Shown in pieces: positions 1 through 7,623 of a stretch of 14,153 nucleotides of DNA. The position numbers were made by a program, and so were the translations under genes. This DNA is from Marinosulfonomonas sp. (lineage in GTDB: Bacteria; Pseudomonadota; Alphaproteobacteria; Rhodobacterales; Rhodobacteraceae): NCBI GenBank assembly GCA_022712735.1, contig JAFLKA010000139.1, forward strand, positions 1-14,153. Direction: 5' to 3'. The notes beneath the pieces were generated by a model. That model was given only the letters and a program-made list of their open reading frames with translations. It did not search any database and was not told the DNA's origin. Every line of letters begins with the position of its first letter. Position 1 is the first letter of the stretch.

Positions 1-937
1 GGGCCGCAGGGCAGCGGTCGCGGTAGCGACAGCCGGTGGGCAGGTGCAGCAGGTTCGGAACGATGCCGGGGATCGCCTTAAGGGCAGTGCCACGCGAATG
101 GCCGTGGGGAATGGATTCAAGCAGCCCTTGGGTATAGGGGTGCAATGGTTCGGCGAACAGGTCGCCAACGCTGGCTTCTTCCATCACCACACCTGCATAC
201 ATCACGGCGACTTTTTGCGCCATTTCGGCAATAACGCCCATATCGTGGGTGATCAGCAGAATAGCCGCCCCATCGGTGTTCTTTAGGTCAATCATCAGAT
301 CAAGGATTTGCGCCTGCACGGTGACATCCAGCGCGGTGGTTGGCTCGTCCGCCAACAGCAGGCTGGGCGCGCAGGCCATGGCCATAGCGATCATCACCCG
401 CTGACGCATACCGCCGGACAGTTGATGCGGGAATTCTCGAACCCGCTGTCGGGGCGATCCGATACCGACACGGTCCAGCAATTCAACGGCTTGCTCGTTT
501 GCTTCAACCTTGGTCATATTGCGGTGCAGTTGCAGCGCTTCGGCAATTTGCCAGCCGACCCGAAACACAGGGTTCAGCGAAGTCATCGGCTCCTGAAAAA
601 TCATCGAGATGATATCACCACGGATTTTGCGCATCTCGGCGTGGGATTTCGTGAGCAGATCGCCGTGGTCTTGCAACAAAACGGAACCGCTGACGATCCG
701 GCCCGGCCGTTGTATCAGGCCCATGATGGAAAGTGCGGTGACAGATTTGCCTGACCCGCTTTCACCAACAACGCCGAATACCTCACCGGCTGACAGCGAC
801 AGGGATACGCCATCCACAGCCCGCAAGGTGCCAGCGTGGGTCACAAATTCGGTCGAGAGGTTTTTGACCTCTAACAGCGGCGATGGTGCTGATGTCAGAG
901 TGTCCACCTTGTGAGGTTCGGGATGCACGGCCATCAT
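1..937 (-). CDS. Peptide-type ABC transporter ATP-binding protein (DppD/OppD-like), 3' end beyond the left edge
   Basis: This is the nucleotide-binding subunit that powers the Dpp/Opp-type importer at the cytoplasmic face of the membrane. About 312 residues are visible and the reading frame stays open to the left edge. Seen: Walker A GESGSGKS at residues 58-65, Q-loop glutamine 115 in [13 protein letters not shown] signature LSGGMRQR at 173-180, Walker B LLLADEPT at 193-200 and switch histidine 231. A C-terminal oligopeptide/dipeptide-transporter extension with the GCRYRDRCP cysteine motif follows near 302-310, which marks the DppD/OppD subgroup. The start ATG overlaps the permease stop by one base (TGATG). 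A second ATG directly follows, so the true start is 937 or 934. The partner ATPase (DppF/OppF) is probably just outside the window. The substrate cannot be told from this subunit. Confidence 0.95.
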   Translation of the reverse strand, partial: MMAVHPEPHKVDTLTSAPSPLLEVKNLSTEFVTHAGTLRAVDGVSLSLSAGEVFGVVGESGSGKSVTALSIMGLIQRPGRIVSGSVLLQDHGDLLTKSHAEMRKIRGDIISMIFQEPMTSLNPVFRVGWQIAEALQLHRNMTKVEANEQAVELLDRVGIGSPRQRVREFPHQLSGGMRQRVMIAMAMACAPSLLLADEPTTALDVTVQAQILDLMIDLKNTDGAAILLITHDMGVIAEMAQKVAVMYAGVVMEEASVGDLFAEPLHPYTQGLLESIPHGHSRGTALKAIPGIVPNLLHLPTGCRYRDRCPAA

Positions 938-1830
938 CACTCTCGCATGCGGGGATCAAGCGCATCACGCAGCCCGTCGCCCAGCAGGTTGAAACCCAGC
1001 ACGGTCAGGAAAATCGCCAGACCGGGCAGATAGGATGTGTGCGGGGCCGCCGACAGGTATTGCCGTCCGCTGGCCAGCATGGTGCCCCAGTCCGAAGTCG
1101 GGGGCTGCACTCCGAGGCCCAGAAACGACAGGGCGGCGGCTGCGGTGATCATAAAGCCAAGGTTGATGGTGGTGGCCACGACCAGCGTTGACAGGCTGTT
1201 CAACAAAATGTGGCGAAACAGGATACGGGTGTGGCCGGCACCCATACCCTTGGCGGCCAGCACAAAATCGGATTCGCGCAACGTAAGGGTCGAGCCACGG
1301 ATGATGCGGGCAAAGAACGGCACGTTGACCAGCGCAATGGCCAGCATTCCGTTCAGCAGACCGGGGCCGAGGATGGCGATCACGGTGAGGGCCAACAGGA
1401 AGTAGGGAAACGCCATCAACACATCGATGCCACGCGATATGATAGTATCGGTCCAGCCCAGAAAATATCCGCTGACCAGCCCCAGTATTGTGCCGGTGAT
1501 CATGGCAATCAGTGTGGCGGCCAAGGACACCGTCAGGGTGATGCGCGCGCCCCAGAACATCCGGCTAAGGATGTCGCGGCCCAGCTCATCCGCGCCAAGC
1601 AAATGGCCGGGTGTTCCAATAGGGGAAAGCCGGACCGACGTATCCACCGCGTTCGGGTCCTGTAGCGGCAGATAAGGTGCCGAGAGGGCCATGAACACGG
1701 CAGCCAGCACCAGCACGCCACCAACCAGTGACAGACGGTTTTTCCGAAGCCGCGCAAAAAGCGACTGGCGGGCGGGGGTGTCGGGCGTATTTTCTGCCAG
1801 CACGGGTTGATCTGTTGAAATATCGCTCAT
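937..1830 (-). CDS. Peptide-type ABC transporter permease, DppC/OppC-like
   Basis: This is one of the two inner-membrane permeases of the importer, 297 residues. The chosen start is the ATG at 1830, reading [15 protein letters not shown] ribosome-binding site lies just upstream, and an earlier in-frame start at 1869 would overlap the preceding permease. Seen: an N-terminal cytoplasmic segment, a first membrane span at about residues 35-50, the family segment [19 protein letters not shown] at about 77-94, further spans, and an EAA-type cytoplasmic loop ([20 protein letters not shown]) at about 188-207 that contacts the ATPase. The C-terminal [13 protein letters not shown] is typical of DppC-type proteins. 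It begins 8 bp after the DppB-like stop and overlaps the ATPase start by one base, so the three genes are very likely co-transcribed. Confidence 0.95.
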   Translation of the reverse strand: MSDISTDQPVLAENTPDTPARQSLFARLRKNRLSLVGGVLVLAAVFMALSAPYLPLQDPNAVDTSVRLSPIGTPGHLLGADELGRDILSRMFWGARITLTVSLAATLIAMITGTILGLVSGYFLGWTDTIISRGIDVLMAFPYFLLALTVIAILGPGLLNGMLAIALVNVPFFARIIRGSTLTLRESDFVLAAKGMGAGHTRILFRHILLNSLSTLVVATTINLGFMITAAAALSFLGLGVQPPTSDWGTMLASGRQYLSAAPHTSYLPGLAIFLTVLGFNLLGDGLRDALDPRMRE

Positions 1831-1838
1831 CCGGCCCC

Positions 1839-2786
1839 TCAGGAATATCTGATGCGCGGGTCTAACCACGCATAAATCAAATCAACGGCAAGGTTGATGA
1901 ACACAAAACTCATCGCGATGATCAGCACACCGCCCTGCACCATCGGGTAGTCACGCGCTTGAATGGCACGCACCATCATCTGGCCAAGGCCAGGCCACGA
2001 AAACACCGCCTCGGTGATCACCGAGCCGCCCAGCAGATAGCCGATCTGCATGCCCAGAACCGTGACAATGGTGATCGATGCATTGCGCAGCGCGTGGACC
2101 CAGACAACGCGGCGCTCGCCTACACCTTTGGCGCGGGCTGTGCGCACGTAATCCTGCTGGATCACCTCAAGCATTGCGGATCGGGTCATGCGTGCAAGGA
2201 TTGCGGCGGACACTGCGCCCAGCGTGACCGCGGGCATCAACAGATGGCGCATCAGATCAAAGAAATCGCCGCCCCGCGCGGGATACATACCCGATGAGGG
2301 CAGAATTTGCAGGCCCATGGCAAATATCAGAATGCCGGCAATGCCGGTGAAAAATGTCGGCATACTAAGTCCGGCAAGCGCGATCAACATGGCCACTGAA
2401 TCAAACAGGGATTGGTGGAATACAGCCGCCAGAATTCCGATGCCGATTCCGAAAACGATGGAAAATACCAGCGCGCCGCTGGTCAGGAGCAGGGTATTTT
2501 TGAAGCGTTTGACAATCTCGGGTAATACCTCGCGGTTCAGCACGACCGAGCGGCCAAAGTCGCCCTTAGCGATACGCGAAGCCCACGCCCCGTATTGCAC
2601 CACCAAAGGCCGGTCCAGACCCATATCGTGGCGCAAAATAGCGACCGATTCCGGCGTCGCCTCGGAGCCAAGCAACAGATCAGCCGGATCACCCGGGGCC
2701 AGATGCAGCATGGAAAACACCAATACGGATATACCAAACAGCACCGGAATAGTCTGGGCCAGCCGTTTCAGAATATAGTTCCGCAT
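1839..2786 (-). CDS. Peptide-type ABC transporter permease, DppB/OppB-like
   Basis: This is the other inner-membrane permease, 315 residues, of normal length for the family. Seen: an N-terminal membrane span at about residues 10-29 followed by the PGDP motif (31-34) typical of DppB, later spans, and an EAA-type loop, QDYVRTARAKGVGERRVVWV, at about 211-230. The conserved segment ITEAVFSWPGLGQMMVRAI lies at about 257-275, and the end LDPRIRYS is also family-typical. The ATG at 2786 has an AGGGA ribosome-binding site a short distance upstream. It sits 110 bp after the binding-protein gene, across a hairpin, and 8 bp before the DppC-like gene. It should pair with the DppC-like protein to form the translocation pore. 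Confidence 0.95.
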   Translation of the reverse strand: MRNYILKRLAQTIPVLFGISVLVFSMLHLAPGDPADLLLGSEATPESVAILRHDMGLDRPLVVQYGAWASRIAKGDFGRSVVLNREVLPEIVKRFKNTLLLTSGALVFSIVFGIGIGILAAVFHQSLFDSVAMLIALAGLSMPTFFTGIAGILIFAMGLQILPSSGMYPARGGDFFDLMRHLLMPAVTLGAVSAAILARMTRSAMLEVIQQDYVRTARAKGVGERRVVWVHALRNASITIVTVLGMQIGYLLGGSVITEAVFSWPGLGQMMVRAIQARDYPMVQGGVLIIAMSFVFINLAVDLIYAWLDPRIRYS

Positions 2787-2843
2787 GAAGTTCCCTTGTT
2801 TGGCGTCAGGACAGGTGACTGGATAGACGCCGATGGAGAAGAA

Positions 2844-2863
2844 GGGCGACCGGTTGGCCGCCC
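2844..2863 (-). terminator. GC-rich stem-loop between binding-protein and permease genes (attenuator or mRNA-stabilising hairpin)
   Basis: In the minus-strand transcript the sequence folds as GGGCGGCC-AACC-GGTCGCCC. This is an 8-bp stem with one G-U pair and a 4-base loop, starting 33 bases after the binding-protein stop. It is followed by a short pyrimidine-rich run (TTCTTCT), not a full U-tract. In many binding-protein importers such a hairpin causes partial termination or protects the upstream mRNA, giving more binding protein than permease. The structure is seen and the role is inferred. Confidence 0.5.
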
Positions 2864-2896
2864 ATTCCAGTTATTACAGCTCAAGCACCCCGCCGG

Positions 2897-4480
2897 TTAC
2901 TCCTCAAAGGTCGCGCCCTCGACGACAAGGTCGAAATTGGGCGACACCAAGAAGCCTTTCAGCTTGGCACTGTGGGCGATGATTTGCGATCCATGGTCAA
3001 TAAATATCCACGGCGCATCTTCTGCAATCAATGCCTGCGCCTTGAGGTACAGTTCGCGCCTTTGGGCCGGATCGCTGATACGCTGTGCACCTACCACCAA
3101 CTTATCGACCTCCTCGTTCTTGTAGGAACCGGCGTTCCAACCGGGCGGGGAATTGGCCGAATTGAGCAACATATTCATCACAATATCAGGGTCACCATTG
3201 GGTGGGTTCCATGACATTTGCGCCATTTGCGGATGCTCACGATAGGCCTTGAGGTAGGCACCCCATTCCATCGTCTTGATGCTGCAATTGATCCCCACAG
3301 CGGCCAGATTGGCCTGAATGAAGGTGCCCATCTCAACCGGCGCCTGCATGCCAGAACCACTTTCCGGCACCATGAATTCACAGTTGCTAAATCCGTCCGG
3401 ATGCCCCGCTTCCGCCAGCAATTCCCGCGCTTTATCAGGATCATAGGGGTATTTGTGTACATCTGCGTTGTGCATATCGCCATAGCCCGGCGACAGCGGT
3501 CCGGTCGAAACCACGGCTGTGCCCTGTAGAATATCCCGCACAATGCTTTCCTTGTTGACCGCATGGTTCATCGCTTGACGCACCAGCACGTTATCAAAAG
3601 GCGGATCTGACAATTGCGTATTCAGCACAACAAACCAGACATGCGCACTCGGCCCTTGCTTCACCATCACATCCGGCTTTGCTTCCAGATCGGTCAGGCT
3701 GTCAAACGGCACGTCCACCGTCAGGTCAATTTCGCCGGTTGTGATAGCACTTAGGCGCGCGGCGGGCTCCACGATCGGCACATAAATGATTTTCTCGATT
3801 TCCGGCACACCGCCCCAATAGTCTGTATTGGCGGTTAGTGTGGCGCGGATGCCGGGCTCCCACTCATCCAGCTTGTAAGGGCCAGTTCCCGCCGGAAATT
3901 GCCCAACATCATCGCCGTGGGCCGTCAGGGCCGCAGGGCTGATAATCTTCATTGTCATGCCTGTCACACGCGCCAGAAACGGCCCGCTCGGATTGTGCAG
4001 CGTCATGCGCAGTGTCAGATCATCAATAACCTCAATCGTGTCGACCGGCCCCAAATAGGATTTGGCCCCGCGATAGGTCAGCGCCCCATGCGCCGGATGA
4101 TTTTCATCGCGCTGGCGCTCAAAGCTGAACTTTGCCGCCTCGGCATTGAAATCAGTGCCGTCATGGAACTTTACCCCCGCGCGCAGCTTGAAGGTGTATA
4201 CCAGCCCGTCCTCGGACACTTCCCAGCTTTCGGCCAGTCGTGGTTCCAGATCATAGGTGCCGTATTTGATACCAATCAGGCCCTCATAAATCCTGCGCAC
4301 AACACGCGCGGTATTCAGATCGCTGATTTGCGTCGGATCGAACGTAACTGGCTCGGCTTGCAGCCCGACGACGATGGTGTCGTCGCTACCGGCAAAACCG
4401 GTCGTGGCCATTGGAAACACCATCGCTGACGCAAGCAGCGCCCCGATCACTGAATTGCGGATTTTTCTTTTGGTTTTCAT
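2897..4480 (-). CDS. Extracellular solute-binding protein, family 5 (peptide/nickel-type ABC importer)
   Basis: This is the periplasmic binding protein of the importer, 527 residues, the usual length for SBP family 5. Seen: an export signal with basic residues MKTKRK, a hydrophobic core at about residues 13-28 and a likely cleavage after TTGFA near residue 30. Family segments follow: PTFDP-like EPVTFDP, RRIYEGL, LAESWEVSEDGLVYTFKLR, GVKFHDGTDFNAE, GTGPYKLDEW and VRQAMNHAVNK. The start ATG at 4480 has an AAGGGGGG ribosome-binding site. It is the first gene of the minus-strand operon, 110 bp ahead of the DppB-like permease, with a near-consensus promoter about 95 bp upstream. Family 5 proteins bind peptides, nickel chelates, sugars, opines and other solutes, so the true ligand is open. 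The divergent aminotransferase operon hints at an amino compound. Confidence 0.95.
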   Translation of the reverse strand: MKTKRKIRNSVIGALLASAMVFPMATTGFAGSDDTIVVGLQAEPVTFDPTQISDLNTARVVRRIYEGLIGIKYGTYDLEPRLAESWEVSEDGLVYTFKLRAGVKFHDGTDFNAEAAKFSFERQRDENHPAHGALTYRGAKSYLGPVDTIEVIDDLTLRMTLHNPSGPFLARVTGMTMKIISPAALTAHGDDVGQFPAGTGPYKLDEWEPGIRATLTANTDYWGGVPEIEKIIYVPIVEPAARLSAITTGEIDLTVDVPFDSLTDLEAKPDVMVKQGPSAHVWFVVLNTQLSDPPFDNVLVRQAMNHAVNKESIVRDILQGTAVVSTGPLSPGYGDMHNADVHKYPYDPDKARELLAEAGHPDGFSNCEFMVPESGSGMQAPVEMGTFIQANLAAVGINCSIKTMEWGAYLKAYREHPQMAQMSWNPPNGDPDIVMNMLLNSANSPPGWNAGSYKNEEVDKLVVGAQRISDPAQRRELYLKAQALIAEDAPWIFIDHGSQIIAHSAKLKGFLVSPNFDLVVEGATFEE

Positions 4481-4531
4481 AGATAACCCCCCTTGAAAAC
4501 GTGTGTCAGACAGGCAGCATTGTTCGCGTGA

Positions 4532-4552
4532 AATTGCTTAAGGCAGGCAATT
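4532..4552. repeat. Inverted repeat AATTGC/GCAATT in the 5' leader of the binding-protein gene
   Basis: Perfect 6-bp arms (4532-4537 and 4547-4552) flank a 9-bp spacer. The repeat lies downstream of the proposed transporter promoter and 51 bp or more upstream of the binding-protein start. It could be a leader-mRNA hairpin or a repressor site. Six-base arms can arise by chance, so confidence is modest. Confidence 0.3.
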
Positions 4553-4573
4553 CCGTTAGCGCCAACATAGCGC

Positions 4574-4602
4574 ATTATTAACGCGTCTATGAAAAATGTC
4601 AA
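4574..4602 (-). promoter_or_regulatory. Sigma-70-type promoter for the ABC transporter operon
   Basis: Read on the minus strand, TTGACA (4602-4597) is followed by exactly 17 bases and then AATAAT (4579-4574). The -35 matches consensus in all six bases and the -10 in five of six. It would start RNA near 4567, leaving a leader of about 85 nt before the binding-protein ATG. It sits in the most AT-rich part of the window and faces the transporter. Confidence 0.65.
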
Positions 4603-4618
4603 AGATCGAGTGATTATC

Positions 4619-4647
4619 TTGAATCGATTAAGCCATTGAGATATATT
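4619..4647 (+). promoter_or_regulatory. Candidate rightward promoter of the divergent region
   Basis: TTGAAT (4619-4624), a 17-base spacer and TATATT (4642-4647) form a plausible sigma-70 promoter on the plus strand, with four and five of six consensus bases. It is back to back with the transporter promoter, with -35 boxes 16 bp apart. It would transcribe the LysR-like relic and reach the aminotransferase start about 370 bp on. It may be the old promoter of the relic gene, now serving the aminotransferase operon. Confidence 0.4.
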
Positions 4648-4651
4648 CAAT
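4635..4651. promoter_or_regulatory. Short palindrome with T-N11-A spacing over the rightward -10 (possible regulator operator)
   Basis: ATTGA-N7-TCAAT is a 17-bp interrupted palindrome. Its inner bases T4637 and A4649 fit the T-N11-A pattern of LysR-type regulator sites. It overlaps the -10 of the rightward promoter candidate and lies 33 bp upstream of the leftward -35. The palindrome is seen. The binding protein is unknown: a LysR-type protein, or the Lrp/AsnC protein at 7125, are both possible. Confidence 0.3.
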
Positions 4652-4718
4652 AATTCTAATTTGTCGTCTACATCAATATGATGATTTGTTGTGAATCACT
4701 TAAATAGACACCTAATGA

Positions 4719-4952
4719 GGTGCCCTACTTTTCAGCGGCCCTTTTGGCCTGATCTGCTCGCCTGACCACCCACTTGCGCTGCAAACCTCTGATCCGACGA
4801 TTAAAGATGTTTCTGCCGCCACCTTCATTTGCAACAACCTGTGCGACGTGATTGATACCTCGGCGTTCCAATATTTATACGCTTGGCTGATAGCGTGCGG
4901 AGTATTGTACCGTGCAAATTGCATCCAGCAGCATTTTATGCTGCCAATCTAG
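4719..4952 (+). pseudogene. Probable relic of a LysR-type regulator (effector-binding-domain fragment)
   Basis: A 77-codon frame with no usable start codon is open from just after a TGA at 4716 to a TAG at 4950-4952. Its translation contains GPFGLICSPDHPLAL, then FICNNLCDVIDTSAFQ. This reads like the middle of a LysR-type effector-binding domain, where a short strand ending in a C/A-x-DHPLA motif is common and is followed by a loop leading to an aromatic/Gln helix. After AFQYLYA the resemblance is lost, and a shifted frame reads ADSVRSIVP, which would fit better, so a frameshift is likely. No DNA-binding N-terminus is present upstream. Position between divergent operons is classic for a LysR gene. 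The family call rests on pattern recognition only. The alternative is a chance open frame. Confidence 0.42.
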
Positions 4953-4988
4953 AAAAATGAGATTAATAATCTGCCTGATCTACCGTAG

Positions 4989-5009
4989 TCTCCTCGAATT
5001 GTCAGGAGG
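4989..5009 (+). promoter_or_regulatory. Strong ribosome-binding site of the aminotransferase gene inside a small hairpin
   Basis: AGGAGG (5004-5009) lies 9 bases before the ATG at 5019 and fixes that start. Immediately upstream, CTCCT (4990-4994) is the exact complement of AGGAG (5004-5008), with a 9-base loop and one extra T-G pair outside. The stem would cover the ribosome-binding site and could dampen translation. The pairing is seen and any regulatory role is inferred. Confidence 0.45.
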
Positions 5010-5018
5010 GCCAAAATT

Positions 5019-6377
5019 ATGTTGCCAAATTCTCTTATTGAGAAAGATCGCGCGCACTACATCCATCCGGTGGTTGCAATGCGTGCACATGAAAAACGCG
5101 GTGTGACCGTCATGCAGTCAGGAAAAGGCTGCTTTTTGACCGATGCAGAAGGGAACACCCTGCTGGATGGGTTCGCCGGCTTATGGTGCGTCAATGCCGG
5201 TTATGGTCAGGAAAGCATAGTGGAAGCCGCCGCCGAGCAAATGCGGAAATTGCCTTATGCAACAGGCTATTTCCACTTTGGTAGTGAACCGGCAATCGAG
5301 TTAACGGCCAAGCTGGCGGAACTGGCTCCGGGTGATTTGAACCGGGTATTTTTTACGCTGGGAGGGTCGGATGCCGTTGATACGGTCATCCGCATGGTGC
5401 GCTATTATAATAATGCCCGCGGCCTGACCGACAAAAAGCATTTCATTGCCCTGGAACGGGGCTATCATGGCTCGTCCTCGAACGGTGCCGGTTTAACCGC
5501 ATTGCCGGTTTTCCATGAAAACTTTGATCTGCCGATGCAATGGCAACACCACATTCCTTCCCCCTATCCTTACAGGAACACCGCAGCAGATGATGCTGCC
5601 ATTATCGAAAAATCGGTGACTGACCTGCGAGATAAGGTGGCGGAGCTCGGGGTTGATAAGGTTGCGGCATTCATCTGCGAGCCGGTGCAAGGGTCTGGCA
5701 GCGTGATCATTTACCCGACAGGTTTTCTGAGCGCGATGCAGCAAGTGTGTCGCGACCTTGGCATTTTGTTCATTGTTGACGAAGTCATTACCGCATTCGG
5801 GCGAACGGGCCCAATGTTTGCCTGTGAGCATGAAGGATTAGAGCCGGATTTCCTGACTTGCGCCAAAGGACTGACATCGGGCTATGCTCCTATGGGGGCG
5901 GTTCTGGTTTCCGAGCAGGTCTATCAGGTCATGGCGGATGCTGTTCCTGATGGCACCCCCTTTGGCCACGGTTTCACCTATTCGGGTCATCCTGTCAGTG
6001 CGGCGGTCGCGCTGGAAGTGCTGCGCCTTTATACCGAAGGTGGAATGATCGAAAACGCGAAAACCGTTGGCCAGTATTTTGGAACGCAATTGCGCACGCT
6101 GTCCGACCATCCGCTGGTTGGGGACATTCGCAATCAGGGATTGCTGGCAGCCATCGAGATAGTCACCGATAAAGAGGCTAAAACCAAACCAACCAAAGAT
6201 ATGAATGTAGCGGCCCGGCTTGCAAAAGCGGGATATGAAAACGGAATCATATTCCGCGCCTTTGCCGATGATTGCATTGGTTTGGCACCCCCGATATGCA
6301 TCACCAAAGATGAAGTAGATTTATTGGTAAGCCGGCTGCGTGTAACACTGGATTCAATTCTTGATATCAAGGGATGA
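5019..6377 (+). CDS. Class-III (omega) aminotransferase, PLP-dependent
   Basis: This is a cytoplasmic pyridoxal-phosphate enzyme that moves an amino group, often a terminal one, to a keto acid such as pyruvate. It has 452 residues, normal for the family. Seen: GLWCVNAGYG (54-63) in the N-terminal substrate region, GGSDAVDT (115-122) at the cofactor phosphate site, YHG (149-151) stacking on PLP, EPVQGSG (221-227), the cofactor-ring aspartate in VDEV (D254), the Schiff-base lysine K283 in CAKGLTSGY, FTYSGHP (319-325), and R413 in IFRAFADD where omega-transaminases carry a substrate-carboxylate arginine. The start is set by a strong AGGAGG. It is first in an operon with the HAD gene (4-bp gap) and the Lrp gene. 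Relatives act on beta-alanine, GABA, taurine, polyamines or amines, and the exact substrate is not readable. A broken semialdehyde dehydrogenase nearby mildly favours a GABA-like substrate. Confidence 0.93.
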   Translation: MLPNSLIEKDRAHYIHPVVAMRAHEKRGVTVMQSGKGCFLTDAEGNTLLDGFAGLWCVNAGYGQESIVEAAAEQMRKLPYATGYFHFGSEPAIELTAKLAELAPGDLNRVFFTLGGSDAVDTVIRMVRYYNNARGLTDKKHFIALERGYHGSSSNGAGLTALPVFHENFDLPMQWQHHIPSPYPYRNTAADDAAIIEKSVTDLRDKVAELGVDKVAAFICEPVQGSGSVIIYPTGFLSAMQQVCRDLGILFIVDEVITAFGRTGPMFACEHEGLEPDFLTCAKGLTSGYAPMGAVLVSEQVYQVMADAVPDGTPFGHGFTYSGHPVSAAVALEVLRLYTEGGMIENAKTVGQYFGTQLRTLSDHPLVGDIRNQGLLAAIEIVTDKEAKTKPTKDMNVAARLAKAGYENGIIFRAFADDCIGLAPPICITKDEVDLLVSRLRVTLDSILDIKG

Positions 6378-6381
6378 AACA

Positions 6382-7104
6382 ATGAAACTGAGCGATTACA
6401 AAGCCCTGACATTTGATGTTTACGGCACCCTTATCGACTGGGAAAGCGGCATGATCACGGGCTTGAAACCGCTAACTGACAAACTGGACCGCACCCTGAC
6501 CCGTGACGAAATTCTGGAAGCACACGCCTTCTATGAAAGCACCACACAACGCTGGACGCCTGCGAAAAAATATTACGAGTTACTGCCCGTTGTATACCGT
6601 CGTCTAGCCGAGGAATGGGGGGTTGAAGTGAGCTGGGAAGAATGCGTGGCCTATGGTGCCACTGTGCGTCACTGGCCGGCATTTAAGGATAGTATCGAAG
6701 CGTTGAGATACCTTAAAAAGCACTTCAAACTGGTTGTGTTGACCAACACAGACAATCTCAGCTTCTCTGGCTCCAACGCGCGGCTCGGCGTGCATTTTGA
6801 TGGCGTTTACACAGCGGAAGACGTCGGCAGCTATAAGCCCGCTGACCGAAATTTCGACTATATGTTGGAAATGCTGGCCCGACAGGGTATTGAAAAGGGT
6901 GATATTCTGCATACGGCAGAAAGCATGTTCCATGATCATGCCCCAGCCAATAAACACGGTCTGGCGAATTGCTGGATTTATCGCCGCCACGACAAAGAGG
7001 GTTTTGGGGCAACGATGAACCCCGGTGACATGCCGAAATACGACTTCCAGTTCACCAGCATGATTGAAATGGCCAAAGCCCACCAAGCCGAGATGGCCGA
7101 ATAG
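6382..7104 (+). CDS. HAD-superfamily hydrolase, 2-haloacid dehalogenase type II-like
   Basis: This is a soluble hydrolase of 240 residues. The start ATG at 6382 is chosen because AAGGGA lies 7 bases upstream. The in-frame ATG at 6361 would overlap the aminotransferase gene and adds a non-family N-terminus. Seen: motif I FDVYGTLIDW with nucleophile D12 and a tyrosine at the +2 place, as in L-2-haloacid dehalogenases and unlike the DxD phosphatases. Motif II is VVLTNTDN, motif III lysine is in GSYKPADRNFDYML, and the acidic motif IV region is HTAESMFHDHAP. This subgroup splits carbon-halogen bonds by an aspartyl-ester route, but many members have other or unknown substrates. It lies 4 bp after the aminotransferase, so translation is probably coupled. 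A direct role in the same pathway is inferred, not shown. Confidence 0.9.
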   Translation: MKLSDYKALTFDVYGTLIDWESGMITGLKPLTDKLDRTLTRDEILEAHAFYESTTQRWTPAKKYYELLPVVYRRLAEEWGVEVSWEECVAYGATVRHWPAFKDSIEALRYLKKHFKLVVLTNTDNLSFSGSNARLGVHFDGVYTAEDVGSYKPADRNFDYMLEMLARQGIEKGDILHTAESMFHDHAPANKHGLANCWIYRRHDKEGFGATMNPGDMPKYDFQFTSMIEMAKAHQAEMAE

Positions 7105-7124
7105 GAAAAAGGGAGGGACAGGAT

Positions 7125-7616
7125 ATGCACGGTCTACCTAAACTTGACCGGATAGACATCAATATCCTGTCCCAACTGCAGCGCAACGGCAAGCTTACCA
7201 ACGTGGTTTTGGCCGGCATGGTAGGGTTGTCACCAAGCCCCTGCCTACAGCGCGTCAAGCGGTTGGAGAAAGCGGGATATATCGACCGCTACGCTGCGTT
7301 AATCAATCTTCGTAAATTGTCAGACCATGTCATCGTTTTCACCGAAGTGACGCTGGCTGACCATCGCCGCAATGATTTCATCAAGTTTGAAGCCGAAATT
7401 CGCAAGCATGCTCACGTGATGGAGTGCCATTTGGTCAGTGGTGGTTACGACTATATGATCAAGTTCGTCGCACGATCCGTGCCACAATATCAGGAAATTA
7501 TGGAAGCGATCCTAGAGCGCGACATCGGCGTAGATAAGTATTTCAGTTTTGTCGTGATCAAGTCGGTTGTGCCCTTCAATGCTGTACCACTTGAAGAAAT
7601 TCTCAACCCGTCATAG
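7125..7616 (+). CDS. Lrp/AsnC-family transcriptional regulator
   Basis: This is a DNA-binding regulator of 163 residues, the normal length. Seen: an N-terminal winged helix-turn-helix starting LDRIDINILSQLQRNGKLT and continuing through a recognition region SPSPCLQRVKRLEKAGYI (about residues 36-53), then a ligand-binding/oligomerising RAM domain with HLVSGGYDYMIK (102-113) and FVVIKSVVPF near 142-151. A GGAGGG ribosome-binding site precedes the ATG, 20 bp after the HAD stop, so it is probably the third gene of the aminotransferase operon. Members usually sense an amino acid and regulate local uptake or catabolic genes. It is therefore the best candidate for controlling this operon and perhaps the divergent transporter. 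It ends 7 bp from the convergent dehydrogenase remnant. Confidence 0.93.
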   Translation: MHGLPKLDRIDINILSQLQRNGKLTNVVLAGMVGLSPSPCLQRVKRLEKAGYIDRYAALINLRKLSDHVIVFTEVTLADHRRNDFIKFEAEIRKHAHVMECHLVSGGYDYMIKFVARSVPQYQEIMEAILERDIGVDKYFSFVVIKSVVPFNAVPLEEILNPS

Positions 7617-7623
7617 CAGTCGC

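Noticed and set aside
308..754. A 148-codon plus-strand frame near the left edge
   Set aside because: It is antisense to the ABC ATPase, which has all its nucleotide-binding motifs on the minus strand.
4712..4924. A 70-codon minus-strand frame in the divergent intergenic region
   Set aside because: It has no ribosome-binding site and no recognisable motif, and is antisense to the LysR-like relic, which is the more protein-like reading.
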